DNA of 64,000 nucleotides from an uncultured Clostridia bacterium (lineage in GTDB: Bacteria; Bacillota; Clostridia; Christensenellales; CAG-917): NCBI GenBank assembly GCA_934277645.1, contig CAKQUX010000001.1, positions 310,001 through 374,000 of the forward strand. Reading direction: 5' to 3'. The translations under genes were made by a program, and so were the position numbers. Shown here in pieces: positions 7,134 through 15,777 of the stretch (the stretch's first letter is position 1; every line of letters starts with the position of its first letter). Under the pieces are notes generated by a model. It searched no databases. It was not told the DNA's origin and saw only the letters and a program-made list of their open reading frames with translations.

Positions 7134-7978
7134 TTAGGCTCTCCTTTTAGCAATTTTTTCATTTGCATATCTATTCCGAGATATACAACGTTCGATACGA
7201 CGCCTTCCGATGATTTGATTTTCATTTTGTCGTATGCGTCCATAAGCGTATTATAACTTGTTTTCAGCGTAAATTCAATCTCGGCATAATGCTTTTTTAT
7301 GAACTCCGCTTTCGTCTTTTCACTGCCGTATGCGGCATTGAAAGGATTATATCTTTTCTTTTTGGCGTCCTTTTCGACGTCGTCGATTGCGTCGAATAAG
7401 TATACGAGCTTTCCTAATTGATACGCAAAAGTTTTCACGTTGTCGCCTGGGTCCTTAACCGACGAAACTATAATGCCTTCGAGCAATCTTGCAAACGGTT
7501 CGGACAAAGCGTCCACGCTTTTGCACCCGCTCTTCTCAAGTTCGTTAAGTTTTTTATACTCTCGTTTTATCGTTTCATAAATTTGCGGCAATCTCTTTTT
7601 CGCTTTTCTCATTCTGAAAAAGAGATACGGTTTAATCAAAGCTCTTGACTTTTGTCCGTCGATAACGTCGTCGATAAGTTTGAAATATGCAAGCATTATC
7701 GTTATATCCGCAACTTGTCTCGATATTTCGTCGGCAATGACAAAACTCTTCTTCTTTAACGGACTAAGCACGCACGGGGCGTTTTTGATTTTGGGTTCGA
7801 CGCCGTTTAAACCGTGCAACAGCGCCGACAAAAACGTCATATCATAACTTACGCAAAACCTCGTATGCGGCGCTCCCGTTCTGCCAAGCGTTTTGCACAA
7901 GCCGCAATAATACGCCTTAAACAGAGAGAAGTCCTTTATATACATATTCATTTTGTCGGGTATGATATATCCGTACAT
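7112..7978 (-). CDS. DUF5685-family protein
   Basis: The family is recognised from the start 'MYGYIIPDKMNMYIKDF', the motif 'YYCGLCKTLG' (about 26-35), the 'SYDMTFLSALLHGLNG' helix, and repeated aspartate-rich helices ('KLIDDVIDGQKS' and 'YLFDAIDDVEKDA') that recall all-helical prenyl-synthase-like folds. No activity is established for the family. Start ATG 7978 is chosen because AGGAG lies just upstream; the frame is open further into trpS. The gene is 13 nt downstream of trpS and overlaps the J-like protein gene, so the two are probably made together. Confidence 0.85.
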   Translation of the reverse strand: MYGYIIPDKMNMYIKDFSLFKAYYCGLCKTLGRTGAPHTRFCVSYDMTFLSALLHGLNGVEPKIKNAPCVLSPLKKKSFVIADEISRQVADITIMLAYFKLIDDVIDGQKSRALIKPYLFFRMRKAKKRLPQIYETIKREYKKLNELEKSGCKSVDALSEPFARLLEGIIVSSVKDPGDNVKTFAYQLGKLVYLFDAIDDVEKDAKKKRYNPFNAAYGSEKTKAEFIKKHYAEIEFTLKTSYNTLMDAYDKMKIKSSEGVVSNVVYLGIDMQMKKLLKGEPKCETTRL

Positions 7979-7991
7979 TTTGCTCCTGACA

Positions 7992-8993
7992 TTAGTCTTG
8001 CAAAACAAGACCGAGTTTTTTGTAAACCTTTTTAATGGTGCGTGAAGCAATATATCTTGCTTTTTCCGCGCCCTTTTTAGCTGTTTCGAGAATATACGCC
8101 TTATCTTTTATGATATGGTCGTATTCTTCTTTTACCGGACGCAACTTTTCGACGACAGACTCGCCTACCGCCTTTTTGAAATCGCCGTAACCCTTTCCTT
8201 CGAATTCGAGTTCCGCTTCTTTAATAGTTTTGCCCGTCATCTCGCTGTAAATACTAAGAAGGTTTGAAATTCCCGGTTTGTCTTCTCTGAAAACGATTTC
8301 GTTTCCGCTGTCCGTCACCGCGCGTTTGAATTTGCGCATAATGCTGTCTGCGTCTTCTATGACCGAAACCGCGGCGTTTACGTCGGGGTCGGATTTGCTC
8401 ATTTTCGACAAAGGGTCTTGTAGCGACATAATCTTTGCGCCTTGCTTAGGAATGTAGCCGTCGGGAACGGTGAACACGTCGCCGAAACGGTTGTTAAAAC
8501 GCATTGCTATATCGCGCGTAAGCTCCAAATGTTGTTTTTGGTCTATTCCGACGGGAACAAGGTCGGTTTGATAAAGCAATATGTCGGCTGCCATCAAAAC
8601 GGGATAATCCATAAGTCCCATATTGATATTATCCTGATGTTTTGCGCATTTATCCTTAAACTGCGTCATTCTTTGAGCTTCGCCGATGTAGGTAAAACAG
8701 TTTAAAGCCCAACTGAGTTGAGTATGTTCGGGAACGTGCGATTGAAAGTATAAAATCGATTTTTCGGGGTCAAGACCGAATGCAAGATACTGCGCAAAAA
8801 ACGAAGTCGCTCTTTGGCGGAACTCGGTCGGGTCTTGTTTGACGGTGAGAGCGTGAAGGTCGGCAATGAAATAAACGCTCAAACAATCGTCTTGAAGTTT
8901 AAGCCAATTCTTCACCGCGCCTATATAGTTGCCGATTGTCATAATGCCCGTCGGTTGAATACCGCTCAATAATACCTTTTGTTCCTTAAACAT
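7992..8993 (-). CDS. trpS: Tryptophanyl-tRNA synthetase
   Basis: Class I aminoacyl-tRNA synthetase that charges tRNA-Trp. The 333-residue length is normal. Visible signatures are 'SGIQPTGIMTIGNYIGA' (about 10-26), containing the HIGH-equivalent 'TIGN', the substrate region 'MADILLYQTDLVPVGIDQKQ', and the KMSKS loop as 'LSKMSKSDP' (about 195-203). Thr or His variation at the first HIGH position is seen in bacterial TrpRS. It lies 37 nt downstream of thrC and 13 nt upstream of DUF5685 in the long operon. I see no T-box leader in front of it, consistent with transcription as an internal gene. Confidence 0.96.
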   Translation of the reverse strand: MFKEQKVLLSGIQPTGIMTIGNYIGAVKNWLKLQDDCLSVYFIADLHALTVKQDPTEFRQRATSFFAQYLAFGLDPEKSILYFQSHVPEHTQLSWALNCFTYIGEAQRMTQFKDKCAKHQDNINMGLMDYPVLMAADILLYQTDLVPVGIDQKQHLELTRDIAMRFNNRFGDVFTVPDGYIPKQGAKIMSLQDPLSKMSKSDPDVNAAVSVIEDADSIMRKFKRAVTDSGNEIVFREDKPGISNLLSIYSEMTGKTIKEAELEFEGKGYGDFKKAVGESVVEKLRPVKEEYDHIIKDKAYILETAKKGAEKARYIASRTIKKVYKKLGLVLQD

Positions 8994-9030
8994 AAATTAA
9001 ATCCTCTATTTTTTTGTAATTTCGATTGTC

Positions 9031-10518
9031 CTATTTTGCCTGCTCTTTAGCAAAAGCCAAAACAGCATCGGCAATCTTATCTTTTTCTATGACGCCGCTA
9101 TGAATGACTTTTTTGGTTTGAAGCGCTTTAAGTCCGTCAGGCTCGTCCATAGAAATTTCTTCTTCGAGAAGTTTCGCCGCTTTGAATGCGTCCATTTTTT
9201 TGTTTGTGTCGTGAATGGCGTTGTAAACGTCCACAGGGAATTTGTATGGACTTGCAGTTGAAACGATGACAGTTGCGTTTTTGTCGTCGGTTTCGCAAAC
9301 GTACTCGTCGTATACGCTGAAAGCGACCGCCGTATGCGTATCGATAGGATAATCGTATTCGTCAAGCGTTTTTGCAATTGCTTCTTTCGTTTCGTCCTCG
9401 TCTGCCCAACCTGCGCCGAAAACTTCGTCGATTTTAGAAACGTCAAAGCTGAATTGTTTTTTATCCGCCAAATCTTTGTAAATGCTTCTTATGGCTTCGT
9501 CGTTTCGTCCCGACGCTTCAAACAAAAGGCGTTCGAGATTCGACGAAATCAAAATGTCCATAGACGGCGAAATGGATTTGAAAAATTCTCTGTTCGTGTC
9601 GTATTTGCCCTTATGGAAGAAATCGGTGAGAACGTTGTTTTGGTTTGACGCCAAAACAAGTTTGCCGACAGGCACGCCCATTTTGTAAGCGTAATAGCCT
9701 GCAAGAATATTGCCGAAGTTTCCCGTCGGAACAACGAAGTTGATTTTGTCGCCTTGTTTAATTTCGCCCGATTGAAGCAAATCGACGTAGCTTGAAACGT
9801 AATATGCGATTTGCGGAGCAAGTCTGCCCCAATTTATAGAGTTTGCCGAACTGAGCTTTATACCTTCGTCGAGCAATTTTTTTGCGATTTCAGGGTCGGT
9901 AAATACTTTTTTTACTGCGGTTTGGGCATCGTCGAAATTGCCCTTGATTCCGACAACTTTGACGTTGTTTCCTTCTTGCGTCATCATTTGCAATTTTTGC
10001 ATATCGCTTACGCCTTCGGAAGGATAGAAAACGATAATCGAAGTTCCGTCAACGTCACGAAAACCTTCGAGCGCGGCTTTGCCCGTATCGCCGCTGGTCG
10101 CAACCAAAATGAGCGTTTTGCTGTTGTCGCCGATTTTTTCTTTGCTCTTTGTCATAAGGTGCGGCAAAAGCGTCAACGCTATATCTTTAAAAGCGTAGGT
10201 CGGTCCGTGGAAAAGTTCCAAAACAAACAGCTCGTCGTCGAGTTTAACGACGGGAGCGGTTTCGTCCGAATCGAAACGGCTGTACGCCGCTTTGGTCATG
10301 GCGAATAATTCATCTTCCGTAAACTCGTCCAAAAACTTTCCGAGCACGAAAGCCGAACGCTCGAAATATGCCATATCCGACATTTTTTCAAAATCGGACT
10401 TTGTCAAAATAGGAAAATCGGACGGCACAAAAAGTCCGCCGTCCTTTGAAATTCCTTTTGTTATAGCCTCGGGACCGTTTACGGTCGTAGCCGAGTTTCT
10501 TGTGCTGATATACTTCAT
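9031..10518 (-). CDS. thrC: Threonine synthase
   Basis: ThrC is a PLP enzyme that converts O-phosphohomoserine to threonine and phosphate. The 495-residue size and the N-terminal domain ('YISTRNSA', 'GISKDGGLFVP') fit the longer bacterial and fungal type. The PLP lysine is in 'TYAFKDIAL' (about 111-119); 'LVATSGDTGKAALEG' binds the cofactor phosphate, and 'FVVPTGNFGNILAGYYA' is also conserved. It is preceded by the P-loop gene (32-nt gap) and followed by trpS. No hom or thrB gene is next to it, so it is apart from the rest of its pathway. Confidence 0.95.
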   Translation of the reverse strand: MKYISTRNSATTVNGPEAITKGISKDGGLFVPSDFPILTKSDFEKMSDMAYFERSAFVLGKFLDEFTEDELFAMTKAAYSRFDSDETAPVVKLDDELFVLELFHGPTYAFKDIALTLLPHLMTKSKEKIGDNSKTLILVATSGDTGKAALEGFRDVDGTSIIVFYPSEGVSDMQKLQMMTQEGNNVKVVGIKGNFDDAQTAVKKVFTDPEIAKKLLDEGIKLSSANSINWGRLAPQIAYYVSSYVDLLQSGEIKQGDKINFVVPTGNFGNILAGYYAYKMGVPVGKLVLASNQNNVLTDFFHKGKYDTNREFFKSISPSMDILISSNLERLLFEASGRNDEAIRSIYKDLADKKQFSFDVSKIDEVFGAGWADEDETKEAIAKTLDEYDYPIDTHTAVAFSVYDEYVCETDDKNATVIVSTASPYKFPVDVYNAIHDTNKKMDAFKAAKLLEEEISMDEPDGLKALQTKKVIHSGVIEKDKIADAVLAFAKEQAK

Positions 10519-10550
10519 TCTGTTTTTATTCCTTAATTAAACTTAGACTG

Positions 10551-10958
10551 TTAAATATACTTTTTAAGGAAATCAGGCATTTCGTCAAGGTCTTTGCTCG
10601 CCGTAACGAAAAACTCGATATTGGACTTAACGCCCTTTTCGCAAATCCATTGATAGAACTTTTCCATTTCCGAAACGTCCTTTCCGCAAATACGGTGTGC
10701 GCCGTCGATGAAGAAAGTGGTGATATCATAGTTGCACGCAATAATGCCTTTGATAAAACCGATAAGTTCGGCTTCGCTGAAGACTTCTTCGTCTTTCGTG
10801 TTGATTTTCTTCATTTGGTTGCGAAGGTTAGGCATATATCTGTCCGTATCCGTAAGATACACGACGATACCCTTTGTCTTGTCTACGGCGTCGTTTGCCA
10901 TATCAATCATCTTTTTGGTTTTTCCTGAACCCTTTGAGCCATAAATGATACTAATCAT
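10551..10958 (-). CDS. Small P-loop ATPase
   Basis: This 135-residue protein begins with a Walker A motif, 'YGSKGSGKTKKMI' (residues 6-18), and has a Walker-B-like 'TTFFIDGAH' (about 89-97). Little else is present, so it is a minimal nucleotide-binding domain. Similar short clostridial proteins are sometimes labelled PilT-like or thymidine-kinase-like. There is no zinc-ribbon or lasso of a thymidine kinase here, and no function can be assigned. It lies between the LeuA-like gene (22-nt gap) and thrC (32-nt gap) in an apparently continuous operon. Confidence 0.8.
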   Translation of the reverse strand: MISIIYGSKGSGKTKKMIDMANDAVDKTKGIVVYLTDTDRYMPNLRNQMKKINTKDEEVFSEAELIGFIKGIIACNYDITTFFIDGAHRICGKDVSEMEKFYQWICEKGVKSNIEFFVTASKDLDEMPDFLKKYI

Positions 10959-10980
10959 AGTTCACCCCTTAAAATGTAAT

Positions 10981-12393
10981 TTAGTTTTCGGATTTTTTCG
11001 ATTTGAGTCTTGCCTTCAAGTTGTCGTAACGAATCGGGTCGATGGCTTTTACCATAGTTTTAAGTTCGCCGTCACTCATCATCGTAGTTCTGCCGTCGGC
11101 GTACATTTTGTCGACCATTTCCTTCATCTTTACGATAAGTTCGTCCTTTTTGTCGATAACATCCTCACCGCTTAAATTATAATATTTATTTATCCAAAAT
11201 GCAATACCTGCAAGACCGGAAAAACTGTCAACTATAACAGTAGGCGGCTTATGAAGGATTTTTTCGGTGTCGAATATATTGTAAATCTCTTGGTCTTTAA
11301 GCAAGCCGTCTGCGTGAATACCCGCTCTTGTCGCATTGAAATTCTTTCCGACAAACGGTGTTCTCGGAGGAATTTCGATTCCCATTTCGTTTTCCATATA
11401 GTCGGCAATTTCGGTTATGACCGAAAGGTCCATTCCGCCGTTGTGTCCTTTAATTGAAGCGTATTCTATTGCCATAGCTTCGAGCGGAGTATTTCCCGTT
11501 CTTTCGCCGATACCCATAACGGTGGTATTGACCGAACTGCAACCGTAAAGCCAAGCGGTCGCCGAGTTTACGACTGCCTTATAAAAATCGTTGTGACCGT
11601 GCCATTCGAGTTGTTCTGAAGGAACTTCCGCATAATACTTCAAGCCGTAAATTATGCCTTGAACACTTCTCGGAAGCGCGGTACCCGGATAGCTTACGCC
11701 GTAGCCCATTGTGTCGCAAGCACGAATTTTAATCGGAATGCCCGTTTCCTGTTGAAGTTTCATAAGCTCGATTGCAAACGGAACGACAAATCCGAAATAG
11801 TCCGCTCTCGTGATATCTTCGAAGTGACAACGAGGACGAATACCTCTTTCGAGAGCCATTTTAACAACACTCAAATACTTGTCGAGCGCTTGTTTACGGG
11901 TGATATTCATTTTTTTGAATATGTGATAGTCCGAACAGCTGACCAATATACCCGTTTCTTTAAGCCCGAACGATTTGACAAGTTCGAAATCCTTTTCGTT
12001 AGCCCTTATCCAGCTCGTAACCTCAGGGAATTTGTATCCGAGTTCCAAACACTTTTCGACTGCTTTTCTGTCTTGTTCGCTGTAAAGGAAAAATTCGCTT
12101 TGTCTGATTATTCCGTTAGGTCCGGACAAACGGTGCAACATTTTGTAAAGTTCGACAACGTTTTCTACTGTAAACGGAGAACAAGACTGCTGTCCGTCGC
12201 GGAACGTGGTATCCGTGATGAAAAGGTCTTTCGGAGTGTCCATTTGAACGGTTCTGAAATTGAACGCCGTTTTAGGAATGGAGCCGTAACTGAAAATGTT
12301 TCTGAACAAATTCGGTTGCGCTACGTCTTGAAGGTTCGGCTTGTAAGCGTGTTCTTCAATCAAATTCCTTGCCTTATTATACTTAACTAACAT
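10981..12393 (-). CDS. LeuA/homocitrate synthase-family enzyme, candidate Re-citrate synthase
   Basis: The 470-residue protein belongs to the DRE-TIM (HMGL-like) superfamily, which condenses acetyl-CoA with 2-oxo acids. The metal and substrate motifs 'ITDTTFRDGQQS' (about 58-69), 'CHFEDITRAD', 'EWHGHNDF' and 'GIGERTGNTPLE' are visible. It lacks the long C-terminal leucine-regulatory domain of ordinary LeuA, and no leuB, leuC or leuD is nearby. From memory this subtype ('NLFRNIFSYGSIPK' near the N-terminus) matches the clostridial enzymes related to Re-citrate synthase, which would make citrate from oxaloacetate in anaerobes without GltA. Isopropylmalate, citramalate or homocitrate synthase cannot be excluded. 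It sits 9 nt downstream of prfA. Confidence 0.8.
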   Translation of the reverse strand: MLVKYNKARNLIEEHAYKPNLQDVAQPNLFRNIFSYGSIPKTAFNFRTVQMDTPKDLFITDTTFRDGQQSCSPFTVENVVELYKMLHRLSGPNGIIRQSEFFLYSEQDRKAVEKCLELGYKFPEVTSWIRANEKDFELVKSFGLKETGILVSCSDYHIFKKMNITRKQALDKYLSVVKMALERGIRPRCHFEDITRADYFGFVVPFAIELMKLQQETGIPIKIRACDTMGYGVSYPGTALPRSVQGIIYGLKYYAEVPSEQLEWHGHNDFYKAVVNSATAWLYGCSSVNTTVMGIGERTGNTPLEAMAIEYASIKGHNGGMDLSVITEIADYMENEMGIEIPPRTPFVGKNFNATRAGIHADGLLKDQEIYNIFDTEKILHKPPTVIVDSFSGLAGIAFWINKYYNLSGEDVIDKKDELIVKMKEMVDKMYADGRTTMMSDGELKTMVKAIDPIRYDNLKARLKSKKSEN

Positions 12394-12402
12394 ATTAGCC
12401 TC

Positions 12403-13488
12403 CTATTCTACGTTTTCTAAAAGTTTGTTTTGAACCGCAATTCTAAGAGCGGTTATCATTTCGTCGATATCACCAAGCATAAACTTGTCGAGCGAATAAA
12501 GCGTAAGCCCTATTCTGTGGTCGGTCACTCTGCCTTGCGGAAAGTTGTACGTTCTGATTCTCTCCGAACGGTCGCCCGTTCCGACTTGCGCCCTGCGTTG
12601 CTCGGAATATTCCTTGTCCGCTTGCGATTGATAAAAATCGTAAAGACGCGATTTTAAAACTTTCATTGCCTTTTCGCGGTTTTTGATTTGGCTTCGCTCG
12701 TCCTGACACTCGATGACGAGTCCCGTCGGCAAGTGAGTTATTCTTATTGCCGATTCGGTTTTATTGACGTGCTGACCGCCTGCGCCGCTACTGCGGAAAG
12801 TATCGATTTTTAAATCTTTTTCGTTTATTTCGACTTCGACGTCCTCGGCTTCGGGAAGCACTGCAACCGTAACCGTTGACGTGTGAACTCTGCCTTGCGA
12901 TTCCGTTGCGGGGACTCTTTGCACACGATGTACGCCGCTTTCGTATTTGAGCTTTCCGTACGCCCCTTTACCCGTTATCAAGAACACGGCTTCCTTTACG
13001 CCGCCAAGCTCCGTCATATTGAGATTTATGTCTTCAACCTTCCAACGGTTTTTTTCGGCATAAGATTTGTACATTTTCATAAGCTCCGTGCCGAACAAAC
13101 TTGCTTCATCGCCGCCTGCGCCGCCGCGGATTTCAAGTACGACGTTGTTGTCTTCGTTAGGGTCTTTCGGTAGCAAAAGCAATTTAACGTTTTGCACGTC
13201 TTCGTCGACCGTTTTCAAAAGTCCGTCGTATTCGTCTTTGAACAACGATTTCATATCTTGGTCGGTTTCGTTTGCTATAGCTTCTTCAAGGTCAATAAGC
13301 TCTTGTCTGTGTTTTTTAAGTACGCCGTAGCCTTCTACGATAGGCTCCAAATCGGAATGTTCTTTGCTGAGCTTTTTGAACTCGTTTTGATTGGAAACGA
13401 CTTCGGCTTTACCGAGTTCGGTCGATAAAAAACGATAGCGCTCTTCGATTTTATCAAGCTTACTCAACATACCTTCGCTAATCTTCAT
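12403..13488 (-). CDS. prfA: Peptide chain release factor 1
   Basis: RF1 terminates translation at UAA and UAG. The 361-residue protein has 'EIRGGAGGDEASLF' (about 115-128), the RF1 codon-recognition tripeptide PAT in 'RVPATESQGR' (about 184-193), and the catalytic GGQ loop in 'SGAGGQHVNKT' (about 228-238). It starts 2 nt after the stop of the gene encoding its own modification enzyme (PrmC), whose target is the glutamine of this GGQ motif. This arrangement is typical of Firmicutes. Confidence 0.97.
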   Translation of the reverse strand: MKISEGMLSKLDKIEERYRFLSTELGKAEVVSNQNEFKKLSKEHSDLEPIVEGYGVLKKHRQELIDLEEAIANETDQDMKSLFKDEYDGLLKTVDEDVQNVKLLLLPKDPNEDNNVVLEIRGGAGGDEASLFGTELMKMYKSYAEKNRWKVEDINLNMTELGGVKEAVFLITGKGAYGKLKYESGVHRVQRVPATESQGRVHTSTVTVAVLPEAEDVEVEINEKDLKIDTFRSSGAGGQHVNKTESAIRITHLPTGLVIECQDERSQIKNREKAMKVLKSRLYDFYQSQADKEYSEQRRAQVGTGDRSERIRTYNFPQGRVTDHRIGLTLYSLDKFMLGDIDEMITALRIAVQNKLLENVE

Positions 13489-13490
13489 AA

Positions 13491-15338
13491 TTACCTCTTT
13501 ACTGTTACGATTCTATCGTTTCCGAAAACGTCTTTCTTGACCGTCACGCTAAACGCCAGACCTTTTGCCGCTATTGCGTCTTCAAAAATGCGTTTTACGT
13601 TCTCGGCTTGATTGAATCCTATTTCCATAAGCAATACGCCGTTTTCGTTAAGGTGGTCGAAAGCGTCGTTTGCAATAATTCTATAAAATTTAAGTCCGTC
13701 CTCGCCGCCATCGAGAGCAAGATGCGGTTCGAACTTTTTGACGGAATCGTCGAGTTTCTTTATCTCTGCGCTTTCGATATAAGGCGGATTCGAAACTATG
13801 ACGTCAAACTTTCCGTCGATTTTTTCAAACATATTGCTGTGTATAAACTTGCCGTCTGCGCCGTTGTTCAAAGCGTTAGCTTTGGCGACGTCAAGCACCG
13901 CAAGCGACACGTCGGATGCCGTGACGTTTGCGTCTGATTTCAATTTCAAAACGGTTGCTATAGCTCCGCTTCCCGTGCATAAATCAAGCGCGCTTTTGTC
14001 TTTATCCAAATAGCTAAGCGCTTCCATTACAAGCTCTTCCGTTTCGGGACGAGGAATAAGCACGTTTTCGTTTACGGCGATTTTATATCCGTAAAAATCG
14101 GTGTAGCCTAATGCATAACTAAGAGGCATACCGCCGGACATTTTTTTGGCTACTCTTTCCATAGCCTCAAACGGTTTGCTTTCGATGAGTTTAAGCTCCG
14201 CCAATGCGTCGCGCTTAATGCCGAGCGTTTCACAAATAAGCCAATCGATATCCGACTCATCCGCTTTCGGGCAAAGACCTTTAAGCCTGTTTCTTGCAAC
14301 AAGATAAGGAACTTTAATGTTGAACTTTTGCGTAGGCATAGTGCGGTCGGCGTCCATTTCCTGAACTTTCTTAAACGCCGCTATCGCCACTTCGACCATA
14401 TCGTCGGTAGGTTTTTTTGTGGTGAGCTTTTGGAGAAGCATTCCCGGCGCGCGCAACGTCTTTGCAAACCAATTATCGAAACGCGCAAGAAATTTAAGCA
14501 ACTCGTAAGCAAGCCCCGCAATTACGGGAATAAAAACCAATTTGGCAGGAATTTTGATAAGTGCATTAAGCACTTTGCTGTCCGTTTGCCAACCGAGCAA
14601 AGTCAAAAGATAATTTACCAATGCAAATACAAAAATGGAAATTGCAAGAACAAAAAAAGTAAAAGTAGTTCCGCAACGGCTGTGCGCCGTGCTCATTTTT
14701 TGAGCGTTTTCAACGGTCAGCTCCAAACCGTGTTCATAACAGTTTATCGTCCTGTGCTCTGCGCCGTGATACATAAACACTCTGCGAATATCCTTCATAG
14801 CAGTCACGAGCAATATGTAAATTATGAATATCACAAGCAGCAGACCGCCTTCGATTAAGCTGTACCATAGGCTATATAACCTATGCGTTTTGATGACGGC
14901 AATATTGTCGCAAATTGCGGTCGTCACAAAATTCGGCACAACGATAAACAGCGCGATTGCAAGGAGCAAGCCTAACAGCACCGAAAATCCCATAAGCAAA
15001 TTCATAGGGTTTATCTTGAATTTTTTAGCTACGAAATTTTCAAATTTTGTCGGCTCGGCGAAATCGCCGTACACTTCGGCAGAACGCAAAAGTATTGCCG
15101 TGCCGCTGAACAGTTGAGTGCATAGATTGACAATGCCTCTTATAAACGGCAAGCGGAAAAAAACGTTTCTTTCTTTGATAGGCTTAACTCTCGAAGTTTC
15201 GATTTCGATTTCGCCGCTCGAAGTACGAACAGCAGTCGCAACCGAACTTTCGCCACGCATCATTACGCCTTCTAATACCGCCTGTCCGCCGATAGACGAA
15301 CGACGATATGTTTTTTCCTTCTTCCCTTTTTTGTTCAA
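13491..15338 (-). CDS. Fusion: DUF1385 (YqhQ) membrane domain + PrmC methyltransferase
   Basis: One uninterrupted 615-residue frame joins two proteins that are usually separate neighbours. Residues about 12-330 are DUF1385/YqhQ: 'GGQAVLEGVMMRGE' at the start, several membrane helices, and 'YHGAEHRTINCYE' in the middle. From about 340 the PrmC (HemK) RF glutamine methyltransferase begins: an N-terminal helical domain, 'ALDLCTGSGAIATVL' as SAM motif I, and 'VIVSNPPYIES' as the catalytic NPPY motif. Start TTG 15338 is preferred because AAGGAAG lies 5 nt upstream. The methyltransferase would act on RF1 and RF2 while tethered to the membrane. A frameshift artefact is unlikely because both halves look full length and the linker is clean. 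Confidence 0.88.
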   Translation of the reverse strand: MNKKGKKEKTYRRSSIGGQAVLEGVMMRGESSVATAVRTSSGEIEIETSRVKPIKERNVFFRLPFIRGIVNLCTQLFSGTAILLRSAEVYGDFAEPTKFENFVAKKFKINPMNLLMGFSVLLGLLLAIALFIVVPNFVTTAICDNIAVIKTHRLYSLWYSLIEGGLLLVIFIIYILLVTAMKDIRRVFMYHGAEHRTINCYEHGLELTVENAQKMSTAHSRCGTTFTFFVLAISIFVFALVNYLLTLLGWQTDSKVLNALIKIPAKLVFIPVIAGLAYELLKFLARFDNWFAKTLRAPGMLLQKLTTKKPTDDMVEVAIAAFKKVQEMDADRTMPTQKFNIKVPYLVARNRLKGLCPKADESDIDWLICETLGIKRDALAELKLIESKPFEAMERVAKKMSGGMPLSYALGYTDFYGYKIAVNENVLIPRPETEELVMEALSYLDKDKSALDLCTGSGAIATVLKLKSDANVTASDVSLAVLDVAKANALNNGADGKFIHSNMFEKIDGKFDVIVSNPPYIESAEIKKLDDSVKKFEPHLALDGGEDGLKFYRIIANDAFDHLNENGVLLMEIGFNQAENVKRIFEDAIAAKGLAFSVTVKKDVFGNDRIVTVKR

Positions 15339-15355
15339 TATGCTTCCTTTTATGT

Positions 15356-15380
15356 AAAAAAAATGCAGCAAGCTGCATTT
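15356..15380 (-). terminator. Terminator or attenuator after rpmE
   Basis: An ATGCAGC stem with a 2-nt loop is followed on the minus strand by a run of eight T residues, between the rpmE stop (15397) and the TTG start of the fusion gene (15338). Since no separate promoter is obvious for the downstream genes, it may be partial and set the ratio of bL31 to the rest of the operon. Confidence 0.75.
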
Positions 15381-15396
15381 TATTTTACGGTGTTAG

Positions 15397-15615
15397 TTAT
15401 TTGTTAGTGTCTTTGCGGTTAAACTTAGCGTTAAACTTTTCAATACGTCCACCTGAGTCAATGAGCTTTTGTTTGCCTGTGAAATAAGGATGGCATTTCG
15501 AGCAGATTTCTACTCTGATGTCTTGTGTATCCTTAGTCGTGCCCGTTACAAACGTGTTTCCGCAAGCGCAAGTAACTTTCGCATCGTGATAATTAGGATG
15601 TATGCTCTCTTTCAT
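15397..15615 (-). CDS. rpmE: Ribosomal protein bL31, zinc-binding form
   Basis: bL31 is a large-subunit protein bridging the subunits. The 72-residue form starts 'MKESIHPNYHDAKVTCACG' and retains the zinc-type cysteines in 'CACGNTF' and 'CSKCHPYFTG'. The ATG at 15615 is chosen because GGAGG lies just upstream; the ATG 12 nt earlier overlaps that ribosome binding site. The C+ form suggests sufficient zinc; a zinc-free paralogue may exist elsewhere in the genome. First gene of the prmC-prfA operon. Confidence 0.97.
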   Translation of the reverse strand: MKESIHPNYHDAKVTCACGNTFVTGTTKDTQDIRVEICSKCHPYFTGKQKLIDSGGRIEKFNAKFNRKDTNK

Positions 15616-15665
15616 CTTGTCCTCCATTTATACTCTATAAAAGTATCAGTTTAAAAGTCTTTATT

Positions 15666-15694
15666 ATTATAATCATACAATAAAATTAAGTCAA
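15666..15694 (-). promoter_or_regulatory. Strong promoter of rpmE and the downstream operon
   Basis: Minus-strand -35 TTGACT (15689-15694), 17-bp spacer and -10 TATAAT (15666-15671). It is about 50 bp upstream of the rpmE start. Confidence 0.85.
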
Positions 15695-15777
15695 GCAAAT
15701 TGAGCCGTTATTATCGACAAAAAACTATTGCAAAACTTAGTTTTAACTATGAAATTCGGGACAAAACAACGCCTACT

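Noticed and set aside
8994..9030. T-box leader for trpS
   Set aside because: Only 37 nt separate thrC and trpS; no room for a T-box and no terminator seen.
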